From: an uncultured Prevotella sp.
Lineage (GTDB): Bacteria > Bacteroidota > Bacteroidia > Bacteroidales > Bacteroidaceae
Length of the DNA stretch: 5,458 nucleotides
Direction of reading: 5' to 3'
Assembly (NCBI GenBank): GCA_900553155.1
Contig: USCM01000140.1
Span: 1 to 5,458, forward strand
Shown: piece by piece, positions 1-5,458 of the stretch
How positions within the stretch are numbered: the stretch's first letter is position 1
Layout: every line of letters starts with the position of its first letter
Translations under genes and position numbers: made by a program
The notes under the pieces: model-generated
Seen by the model: the letters and a program-made list of their open reading frames with translations, nothing else
Told to the model about the DNA's origin: nothing
The model's database searches: none

Positions 1-923
1 TGAAGCTGCGCGATATGGGCAAAATCAAGATGTCGGACAAGGTGTTTGGACCGCAAGGCATACTGAACGACACCTTCTACGTAAACTCCATACGAGACAA
101 ACGCTACTTCGACATAACCGTTGAGCAGCTGCTCAGACACAAGGCGGGATTCACAAATTATGCCGGCGACGCCATCTTCTCGACAAGATACATAATGCAG
201 CAGAACCGCCTTACCACCCCACCCGACCACCGCACACTGCTGCGCATCGTCTTGAAGCGACACCTCGGCTACACACCGGGTACAGCGCAGCGCTACTGCA
301 ACATTGGCTACACACTGCTGTCGCTCATCATACAGAAGCGCACCGGCATGTCGTACGAACGCTTTATGCAGAAGTTTGTGCTCGAACCGGCAGGCTGTTA
401 CGACTTCCATATAGCCGGCAACTACCTCAAGGACCGCCGACACAACGAGTCGATATACTATATGCACTCAAGCTCGGAGCCTGCCGCCGAATTCAACAAC
501 TCGGGCCGTATGGTGGTGAGATGCTACGGCGAGAACGACATCACGACGTCGCTTGGTGCCGGCGCATGGGTGGCTTCGGCTGCCGAGGTATGCCGACTCG
601 TGGCTGCCATAGACGACGACCCCACCATGCCCGACGTGCTTAGCCGACAGGCTGTGAGCATGATGACGCAGGAAATGCCCGACCACCAGTTCTCATTAGG
701 CTGGAACTTCACACCCAAGCGAGGTCCGTGGATTCGCACCGGCTCATTGGTTGGCACGGCTGCACTAATTCTGCGCTATGCCGACGGCGAGTGCTGGGTG
801 TTCATCACCAACACAAGCACATGGAAGGGACACGAGTTCTCCAAAGACACAATGGCTCTGTTTGAGAAGCTGCGCAAGAAGTTTGGCAGCAAAATGCCAA
901 AGCGCAATATGTTTGTGAAATAA
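1..923 (+). CDS. Serine hydrolase, beta-lactamase/PBP-like family (5' end outside window)
   Basis: Probable serine hydrolase of the beta-lactamase-related family (class C-like fold; D-Ala-D-Ala peptidases and esterases); the substrate cannot be told. The reading frame is open from base 3 (K-L-R-D before the Met at 15), and that stretch resembles the family's helix after the nucleophile, so the gene begins upstream and Met15 is internal. Numbering from that Met: LLRHKAG (39-45) matches the family's LLTHTSG; Y94-C95-N96 in a YCNIGYTLLS context is the Tyr-x-Asn motif with the catalytic Tyr; GAGAWVASAAEV (181-192) matches the usual GAGGLVSTAEDL; R241-T242-G243 sits where the family has HxG or KTG. 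The SxxK nucleophile motif and any signal peptide are not visible, so export is only presumed. The C-terminus is basic. A terminator follows 48 bases after the stop, so it is the last gene of its unit. Family assignment is fairly sure, activity is not. Confidence 0.85.
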   Translation, partial: KLRDMGKIKMSDKVFGPQGILNDTFYVNSIRDKRYFDITVEQLLRHKAGFTNYAGDAIFSTRYIMQQNRLTTPPDHRTLLRIVLKRHLGYTPGTAQRYCNIGYTLLSLIIQKRTGMSYERFMQKFVLEPAGCYDFHIAGNYLKDRRHNESIYYMHSSSEPAAEFNNSGRMVVRCYGENDITTSLGAGAWVASAAEVCRLVAAIDDDPTMPDVLSRQAVSMMTQEMPDHQFSLGWNFTPKRGPWIRTGSLVGTAALILRYADGECWVFITNTSTWKGHEFSKDTMALFEKLRKKFGSKMPKRNMFVK

Positions 924-970
924 GAATATAGTTGTGAAAACTATGTAGGACGTATGATAAAAAAGAGAGA

Positions 971-1014
971 AAAGAAGGTCGCCAACAGCAATTAGCTGTT
1001 GGCGTTCTTTTTTA
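971..1014 (+). terminator. Intrinsic terminator after the serine hydrolase gene
   Basis: A perfect 10-bp stem (980-989 pairing with 995-1004, arms CGCCAACAGC and GCTGTTGGCG) with a 5-base AATTA loop is followed by a T-rich run (1005-1013, broken by one C). An A-rich stretch before the stem (971-976) can pair with part of the T run. It lies between the serine hydrolase stop and the citrate synthase promoter, so it separates two transcription units on the same strand. Confidence 0.9.
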
Positions 1015-1086
1015 TTGTTACTTTGCTGCATTTTTATCCTAATCTGAATAAAACTCAATCATTTCGTTATTTTTTACCGATAAAAG

Positions 1087-1117
1087 GTTGCAAAATAAAA
1101 TATAATTAGTACTTTTG
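1087..1117 (+). promoter_or_regulatory. Bacteroidetes-type promoter for citrate synthase
   Basis: TACTTTTG at 1110-1117 fits the Bacteroidetes -7 consensus TAnnTTTG exactly. GTTG at 1087-1090, 19 bases upstream, is one mismatch from the -33 consensus TTTG, and the spacing is normal for this class. The spacer is A/T rich. Transcription would start a few bases after 1117, giving a leader of about 45 bases up to the ATG at 1169. That leader is A/T rich with no well-placed Shine-Dalgarno: AAGGA at 1148-1152 lies 16 bases before the start, too far for normal spacing. No operator or riboswitch-like structure is evident. Apart from the preceding terminator, this is the only signal seen in the 245-base gap 924-1168. 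Confidence 0.75.
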
Positions 1118-1168
1118 TATCCGAAAAAGAAATAGAGAGATTTTTTTAAGGATAAAACGGTAGCATTT

Positions 1169-2515
1169 ATGAACAAGGAATATTTGATATACAAATTGTC
1201 TGACGAGGTTAAGAACTCGTGCAAGATAGATAACGCTTTGTTTCAGAAATACGGTGTCAAGCGCGGATTGCGCAACGAAGACGGCAGCGGTGTACTTGTT
1301 GGACTGACCAATATAGGCAATGTTGTTGGCTACGAACGAGCAGAAGACGGACATCTCGAACCCACTGAAGGAAAGCTCTTCTACCGAGGATACGAACTGG
1401 ACGACCTTGTAACACCTATCATAAATGAGCGCCGATTCGGATTTGAGGAGATTGCCTACCTCCTGTTATCAGGCAACTTGCCAGACAAAGAGGACCTTGA
1501 GGCCTTTAAGCAACTCGTCAACGACAATATGTCGCTCGACCACAAGACCATTGTGCACATCATCGACCTCGAAGGTTCGAACATCATGAACATCCTTGCA
1601 CGTAGTGTGTTGGAGATGTACACGTTCGACCCAAATCCAGACGACCTCTCAAGAGACAACCTTATGCGTCAGGCGGTGGAGCTTATAGCACGCTTTCCTA
1701 CCATTATCGCATACGCGTACAATATCTACAGACACAGCGTACAGGGCAGATCGCTGCACATACGTCACCCAAGAGAGAATATGTCGATTGCCGAGAACTT
1801 CCTGTATATGCTCAAGCACGAGGACTTTACCGAGCTGGACGCTCGCATGCTGGACCTCCTGCTGATAATTCAGGCTGAGCACGGCGGCGGTAACAACTCT
1901 ACATTCACGGTACGTGTGACGTCGTCAAGCCGCACCGACACCTACTCGAGCATTGCCGCCGGCATTGGCTCGCTTAAGGGTCCGCTGCACGGAGGAGCCA
2001 ACATCAAGGTGATTAACATGATTCATCACCTTAAGGAACAGATACAAGACTGGACATCCGTGGACGAGATTGACACCTATCTCAACCGTATTCTCAATAA
2101 GGAGGTGTACGACAAGACCGGACTTATCTATGGCATCGGCCATGCTGTATACACTCTGAGCGACCCACGAGCCAAGGAGCTGAAGCGTCTTGCAGGCGAA
2201 CTGGCAAGGGAGAAGGGCAGAGAGAAGGAATACGAGTTTCTGCGTCTGCTCGAGCAGGAAGGCATCAAGTGTGTACAGGCTCACCGCAACACCAAGAAGC
2301 CGATATGCGCCAACGTCGATTTCTACTCGGGTTTCATATACGAGATGATTGGTTTGCCACAGGAGATATACACCCCTATATTCGCTATGGCACGTATCGT
2401 GGGCTGGATGGCACACCGTATAGAAGAGCTTAACATGGAGGGCAGACGCATCATACGTCCGGCTTACAAGAATGTGCTCGACGTGAAAGAATACTCAACA
2501 CTAACGGATAGGTAA
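1169..2515 (+). CDS. gltA: Citrate synthase
   Basis: Condenses oxaloacetate and acetyl-CoA to citrate in the cytoplasm, opening the oxidative TCA branch to 2-oxoglutarate. All three catalytic residues are present: H274 in GPLHGGAN, H325 in GIGHAVYTLSDPR and D384 in NVDFYSG (E. coli H264, H305, D362). AEHGGGNNSTFTVR (236-249) and the C-terminal RIVGWMAHRIEE and GRRIIRPAY segments, which carry the substrate-binding arginines, are also intact. At 448 residues it is somewhat longer than the E. coli enzyme and has the longer N-terminus (KRGLRNEDGSGVLVGLT at about 31-47) that I associate with Bacteroidetes citrate synthases. The ATG at 1169 is chosen because it is the first in frame, gives the expected N-terminus and follows a promoter at suitable distance. 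First gene of a likely operon with glutamate dehydrogenase. A 2-methylcitrate synthase role is less likely, as no propionate genes are nearby. Ile ATA and Arg AGA codons are frequent, unlike in its neighbour. Confidence 0.96.
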   Translation: MNKEYLIYKLSDEVKNSCKIDNALFQKYGVKRGLRNEDGSGVLVGLTNIGNVVGYERAEDGHLEPTEGKLFYRGYELDDLVTPIINERRFGFEEIAYLLLSGNLPDKEDLEAFKQLVNDNMSLDHKTIVHIIDLEGSNIMNILARSVLEMYTFDPNPDDLSRDNLMRQAVELIARFPTIIAYAYNIYRHSVQGRSLHIRHPRENMSIAENFLYMLKHEDFTELDARMLDLLLIIQAEHGGGNNSTFTVRVTSSSRTDTYSSIAAGIGSLKGPLHGGANIKVINMIHHLKEQIQDWTSVDEIDTYLNRILNKEVYDKTGLIYGIGHAVYTLSDPRAKELKRLAGELAREKGREKEYEFLRLLEQEGIKCVQAHRNTKKPICANVDFYSGFIYEMIGLPQEIYTPIFAMARIVGWMAHRIEELNMEGRRIIRPAYKNVLDVKEYSTLTDR

Positions 2516-2552
2516 AAAGATAAGATAAACAACATTAAACACCAATAGAAGA

Positions 2553-3887
2553 ATGAACGCATTAGAAACTGTAGAGCGCCTTAAGCAGCGCTTCCCAAAC
2601 GAGCCTGAATATATCCAGGCTGTTAGTCAGGTCCTCAGCACTATTGAGGAAGAGTACAACCGTCACCCTGAATTCGACCGCGCCAACCTTATCGAGCGCC
2701 TTTGCATTCCAGACCGCATAATCTCGTTCCGCGTGACATGGGTAGACGACAAGGGCAACGTACAGACCAATATGGGTTACCGTATTCAGCATAACAACGC
2801 CATTGGCCCGTACAAAGGCGGTATCCGTTTCCACGCTTCTGTAAACCCGTCAATCCTTAAGTTCCTTGCTTTTGAGCAGACATTCAAGAATGCCCTCACT
2901 ACATTGCCTATGGGCGGTGGCAAGGGTGGCTCCGACTTCTCTCCACGTGGCAAGAGCAACGCAGAGGTTATGCGTTTCTGCCAGGCATTTATGAACGAGC
3001 TTTATCGCCACATCGGTCCCGACGAGGACGTTCCGGCAGGCGATATCGGCGTAGGCGGACGTGAGGTTGGCTATATGTTTGGCCAGTACAAGAAGCTCAC
3101 ACACACATTCGTTGGTGTATTGACAGGTAAGGGTCAGGAGTTTGGCGGCTCGCTCATCCGTCCTGAGGCTACCGGTTATGGCAATGTATACTTCCTCGAC
3201 AATATGCTCAAGACACGCGGCATCGAAATTAAGGGCAAGCGTGTTTTGGTTAGCGGTTCGGGCAATGTGGCACAGTATACTGTAGAGAAGCTTATCCAAC
3301 TTGGCGCTATACCAGTAACACTCTCCGACTCAGACGGCTATATCTACGACCCAGATGGTATTGATGCAGAAAAACTTGCTTATGTTAAGGAGCTAAAAAA
3401 TGTTGAGCGCGGACGTATCCGCGAGTATGCCGAGGAGTACGGAGTGAAGTATGTTGCCGGCGCACGTCCTTGGAGCGAGAAGGCCGACATCGCTCTTCCT
3501 TCTGCCACACAGAACGAGATCGACGGCGACGACGCACGCACTCTTGTTGCCAACGGCGTTATCGCAGTGAGCGAGGGAGCCAATATGCCTTCTACACCAG
3601 AGGCTATCAAGGTGTTCCAGGACGCCAAGTTGCTCTATGCTCCGGGCAAGGCAGCCAATGCCGGCGGTGTTGCTGTATCGGGTCTTGAGATGACTCAGAA
3701 CTCTGAGCGTCTGCGTTGGAGCAGCGAAGAGGTTGATGCTAAGTTGCACAACATCATGAACGAGATTCATGCCAACTGCGTTAAGTATGGTACACAGGCC
3801 GACGGCTACGTGAACTATGTACGCGGTGCCAACGTTACGGGCTTCCTCAAGGTTGCAAAGGCAATGATGGCGCAAGGCATTGTATAA
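2553..3887 (+). CDS. gdhA: NADP-specific glutamate dehydrogenase
   Basis: Interconverts 2-oxoglutarate plus ammonium and glutamate; enzymes of this type usually work with NADPH in the assimilating direction as cytoplasmic hexamers. The 444-residue length matches the hexameric class (E. coli GdhA 447). Visible residues: K88 in GPYKGGIRFH, K112, catalytic K124 in LPMGGGKGGSDF, D164 in PAGDIGVGGRE, the nucleotide-binding GSGNVA turn at 235-240, SDSDG after the next strand (258-262) where cofactor choice is made, EGANMP (341-346), and S376 in AGGVAVSGLEM. The C-terminal half closely follows the E. coli protein, which supports NADP rather than NAD. It starts 37 bases after the citrate synthase stop; that A-rich gap has no promoter or terminator that I can see, so co-transcription is likely. 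The start gives the standard N-terminus; AGAAG just before it is at best a weak ribosome site. Arg codons are all CGC or CGT and Ile ATA is rare, suggesting high expression. Confidence 0.97.
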   Translation: MNALETVERLKQRFPNEPEYIQAVSQVLSTIEEEYNRHPEFDRANLIERLCIPDRIISFRVTWVDDKGNVQTNMGYRIQHNNAIGPYKGGIRFHASVNPSILKFLAFEQTFKNALTTLPMGGGKGGSDFSPRGKSNAEVMRFCQAFMNELYRHIGPDEDVPAGDIGVGGREVGYMFGQYKKLTHTFVGVLTGKGQEFGGSLIRPEATGYGNVYFLDNMLKTRGIEIKGKRVLVSGSGNVAQYTVEKLIQLGAIPVTLSDSDGYIYDPDGIDAEKLAYVKELKNVERGRIREYAEEYGVKYVAGARPWSEKADIALPSATQNEIDGDDARTLVANGVIAVSEGANMPSTPEAIKVFQDAKLLYAPGKAANAGGVAVSGLEMTQNSERLRWSSEEVDAKLHNIMNEIHANCVKYGTQADGYVNYVRGANVTGFLKVAKAMMAQGIV

Positions 3888-3900
3888 AATATTAGATTGT

Positions 3901-3946
3901 ATAAAATAAGGAGGTATGGTTTTTTAATCATACCTCCTTGTTTTAT
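3901..3946. terminator. Bidirectional intrinsic terminator between convergent units
   Basis: A perfect 11-bp stem (AAGGAGGTATG at 3908-3918 with CATACCTCCTT at 3929-3939) encloses a 10-base loop. It is extended by a T-G wobble and six A/T pairs, because an A-rich flank (3901-3906) mirrors the T-run (3941-3946). With T-rich flanks on both strands it can terminate gdhA on + and, less strongly, the GDP-fucose genes on -. It begins 13 bases after the gdhA stop and lies 45 bases beyond the GDP-fucose synthase stop. The remainder of the gap (3947-3991) is A/T rich with nothing else convincing. Confidence 0.88.
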
Positions 3947-3991
3947 ATACATATTACTAATTTGTCTTTTACTATTAACATAGCACTGCGG

Positions 3992-5200
3992 CTATGCCTT
4001 AAGACTCTTTCGATACCATTCGAACAGCCGCTCCACACCTTCTTCTATCTCCACCTTGTGGGTCCATCCAAGACTGTGAAGCTTCTCCACATCAATAAGC
4101 TTGCGTGGTGTACCGTCTGGCTTGCTGGCGTCAAACTCTATCTCGCCATCAAAACCTACGGTACGTGCAACAAGCTCGGAGAGTCGGCGAATGGTAAGCT
4201 CCTTACCTGTTCCGACGTTGATATGACAATTGCGTATCTCGCCGAGCGACGGAATAGCACCTCCTCGTCCCTCGCTGTTGTTGCGGTCTACGGCTCCACT
4301 TGCATCCACTCCATACATCACCGACGAATACTTCTCGATGCCAATGACGTCCTTGAAGTCGACATTAAGCAGCACATGCACACTGGCGTCTGCCATATCC
4401 TCGCTCCACAAGAACTCGCGCAGCGGACTGCCTGTACCCCATAACACCACCTTATTGTCTGTTATGCCATAGTAGGCAAGCGCAGCAAGTATGCGGTCGT
4501 GCGACGACGAGCCGTCAACATTGCCCTCGCCTATCTTCTCGCGCAGACGAGCATCAGGATTGATAGGACGCTTGTTCATATCCACCTCTATCGACTGCCA
4601 GTCGCCCTCGTGTATCAGTCGGGCAAGATATACCTTGCGCATCATTGCAGGCATAACGTGCGAATTCTCCAAGTGGAAGTTGTCGTTAGGACCATACAGA
4701 TTGGTTGGCATCACAGCTATATAATTGGTGCCATACTGCAGGTTGTAGCTCTCGCACATCTTAAGACCCGCAATCTTGGCTATAGCATATTCTTCGTTGG
4801 TGTATTCAAGGGGCGATGTAAGCAGAGCATCCTCCTTCATAGGCTGCGGCGCGTCCTTGGGATATATACAGGTAGAACCAAGGAAGAGCAGCTTCTTTAC
4901 CCCATGACTATAAGCGTTGCTAATGACATTGCACTGCATCTTCATGTTTTGCATGATAAAGTCGGCTCGATAGAGCGAGTTTGCCATAATGCCACCCACA
5001 AAAGCGGCTGCAAGTACAACGGCATCGGGGCGCTCGGCATCGAAGAATCGCTCAACTGCATATTGGTCGGTAAGGTCGAGTTCGGCATGGGTTCGGCCTA
5101 CAAGATTGTTGTAACCACGCGATTTTAGATTATTCCAAATAGCCGAACCCACGAGTCCGCGGTGTCCGGCTATATATATCTTACTGTCTTTTGCTAACAT
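3992..5200 (-). CDS. fcl: GDP-L-fucose synthase (GDP-4-keto-6-deoxy-D-mannose epimerase/reductase)
   Basis: Cytoplasmic NADPH enzyme that epimerises and reduces GDP-4-keto-6-deoxymannose to GDP-L-fucose (also called wcaG). An extended short-chain dehydrogenase: the nucleotide-binding G12-x-x-G15-x-x-G18 lies in AGHRGLVGSA, LAAAFVGGIMAN follows at about 63-74, and the catalytic set is S109 (GSTCIYPK, with C111) and Y138-x-x-x-K142 (EEYAIAK). H181 and R188 match E. coli H179 and R187. TNLYGPNDNFH, GSPLREFLWSEDMADA, INVGTG and DASKPDGTPRKL are family signatures. At 402 residues it is about 80 longer than the 321-residue E. coli protein; the extra sits in two segments, about 197-245 and 280-323, the second hydrophilic and rich in Gly, Ser and Asn. 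The start follows the gmd stop by 15 bases with an A-rich leader and gives the expected N-terminus. Operon partner of gmd; the unit ends at the hairpin 3901-3946. Function is well supported; the role of the insertions is unknown. Confidence 0.95.
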   Translation of the reverse strand: MLAKDSKIYIAGHRGLVGSAIWNNLKSRGYNNLVGRTHAELDLTDQYAVERFFDAERPDAVVLAAAFVGGIMANSLYRADFIMQNMKMQCNVISNAYSHGVKKLLFLGSTCIYPKDAPQPMKEDALLTSPLEYTNEEYAIAKIAGLKMCESYNLQYGTNYIAVMPTNLYGPNDNFHLENSHVMPAMMRKVYLARLIHEGDWQSIEVDMNKRPINPDARLREKIGEGNVDGSSSHDRILAALAYYGITDNKVVLWGTGSPLREFLWSEDMADASVHVLLNVDFKDVIGIEKYSSVMYGVDASGAVDRNNSEGRGGAIPSLGEIRNCHINVGTGKELTIRRLSELVARTVGFDGEIEFDASKPDGTPRKLIDVEKLHSLGWTHKVEIEEGVERLFEWYRKSLKA

Positions 5201-5215
5201 TTCTTATTGTCTTTA

Positions 5216-5458
5216 CTATTTAACGACGCCCTTCTCAAGATACTCTGCCAAGTTGCAGCGCACCTTTACACCGGCATCATCGGCAGCCACCTTGGCCATA
5301 TCGCTCTCCACCATTATGCGTACAAGGTCCTCAAAGGAAGTCTTTGCGGGATCCCAGCCAAGTTCGGCACGCGCCTTTGTTGGGTCGCCCCAAAGATTAA
5401 CAACGTCAGTTGGACGGAAGAAGTCGGGCGAAACCTCAATAAGCACCTTACCCGTTGC
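5216..5458 (-). CDS. gmd: GDP-mannose 4,6-dehydratase, C-terminal end only
   Basis: Makes GDP-4-keto-6-deoxy-D-mannose from GDP-mannose, the substrate of the next gene. Only the last 80 residues are inside the window. They begin A-T-G-K-V-L-I-E-V at the edge and contain FRPTDVVNLWGDPTKARAELGW, the conserved C-terminal signature of bacterial Gmd (E. coli has [23 protein letters not shown]), followed by the SFEDLVRIMVESD helix. The full family length is roughly 360-375 residues, so close to 280 or more lie beyond base 5458, and the catalytic Thr/Glu/Tyr/Lys residues cannot be checked. The GTG at 5444-5446 is an internal Val, not a start. Stop codon TAG (reverse of 5216-5218), 15 bases before the fcl start, so the two are almost certainly one transcript. 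Confidence 0.92.
   Translation of the reverse strand, partial: ATGKVLIEVSPDFFRPTDVVNLWGDPTKARAELGWDPAKTSFEDLVRIMVESDMAKVAADDAGVKVRCNLAEYLEKGVVK

Noticed and set aside
15..17. ATG at 15 as the true start of the serine hydrolase
   Set aside because: The frame is open to the window edge, the preceding residues fit the family helix, and starting here would leave out the nucleophile motif.
928..944. Small inverted repeat ATAGTT/AACTAT just after the serine hydrolase stop
   Set aside because: Only six A/T-rich pairs and no T-run; the strong terminator 30 bases later accounts for termination.
765..1224. Small - strand open frames spanning the gap between serine hydrolase and citrate synthase
   Set aside because: They run through the terminator hairpin and promoter and have no recognisable product; the A/T-rich gap explains the chance open frames.
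1925..2416. 163-codon open frame on the - strand inside citrate synthase
   Set aside because: Entirely antisense to conserved catalytic coding sequence; composition is what the complement of this codon bias gives.
3393..3875. 160-codon open frame on the - strand and 72-codon frame on the + strand (3470-3688) inside glutamate dehydrogenase
   Set aside because: Both overlap the conserved gdhA C-terminal half in other frames; the + frame translation is a low-complexity Arg/Ser/Cys-rich string.
3979..3996. Inverted repeat CATAGC/GCTATG overlapping the fcl stop codon
   Set aside because: Six pairs with a six-base loop and no following T-run on the - strand; the larger hairpin at 3901-3946 is the better terminator.
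3938..5128. Long open frames on the + strand opposite the GDP-fucose synthase (3938-4444 and 4499-5128)
   Set aside because: Antisense to a gene with complete family motifs; the translations show no recognisable domain and no promoter or start context supports them.
5444..5446. GTG as start of a 76-residue protein on the - strand
   Set aside because: The frame continues to the window edge and matches the C-terminus of GDP-mannose 4,6-dehydratase, so this codon is an internal Val.
1..5458. Possible novel defence, mobile or other undescribed system
   Set aside because: Every long gene belongs to a well-known metabolic or hydrolase family, and no direct repeats, integrase, transposase, toxin-antitoxin pair or array is visible.

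Overview
This window looks like ordinary chromosome from a member of the Bacteroidales, most likely a Prevotella-like organism. This is judged from the Bacteroidetes-type promoter (TAnnTTTG at the -7 position), the A-rich leaders without a strong Shine-Dalgarno sequence, and the protein character. The citrate synthase has the long Bacteroidetes N-terminus and the GDP-fucose synthase carries internal insertions. The genus is an inference.

Layout. Positions 1-923 (+) hold the 3' part of a serine hydrolase of the beta-lactamase/penicillin-binding-protein-like family; its start and nucleophile motif lie outside the window. A strong intrinsic terminator (971-1014) closes it. A recognisable promoter (1087-1117) and a short leader then begin a two-gene unit on the + strand: citrate synthase (1169-2515) and, 37 bases later, an NADP-type glutamate dehydrogenase (2553-3887). 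A long near-symmetric hairpin (3901-3946) ends this unit and probably also ends the unit converging from the other side. On the - strand, GDP-mannose 4,6-dehydratase (3' end only, 5216-5458) is followed after 15 bases by GDP-L-fucose synthase (3992-5200).

How the genes work together. Citrate synthase feeds acetyl-CoA into the oxidative branch of the TCA cycle towards 2-oxoglutarate, and glutamate dehydrogenase aminates 2-oxoglutarate to glutamate. The pair therefore joins carbon entry to ammonium assimilation; aconitase and isocitrate dehydrogenase, the steps between, are not in the window. The minus-strand pair catalyses the two successive conversions of GDP-mannose to GDP-L-fucose, the donor for fucosylated surface polysaccharides or glycoproteins. 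The serine hydrolase has no evident functional link to either pair.

I see no mobile element, CRISPR array, RNA gene or undescribed multi-gene system. The points worth a second look are the extra segments in the GDP-fucose synthase, the contrasting codon use of the two operon partners, the Arg in the third active-site motif of the serine hydrolase, and the terminator whose stem contains a perfect Shine-Dalgarno/anti-Shine-Dalgarno pair.
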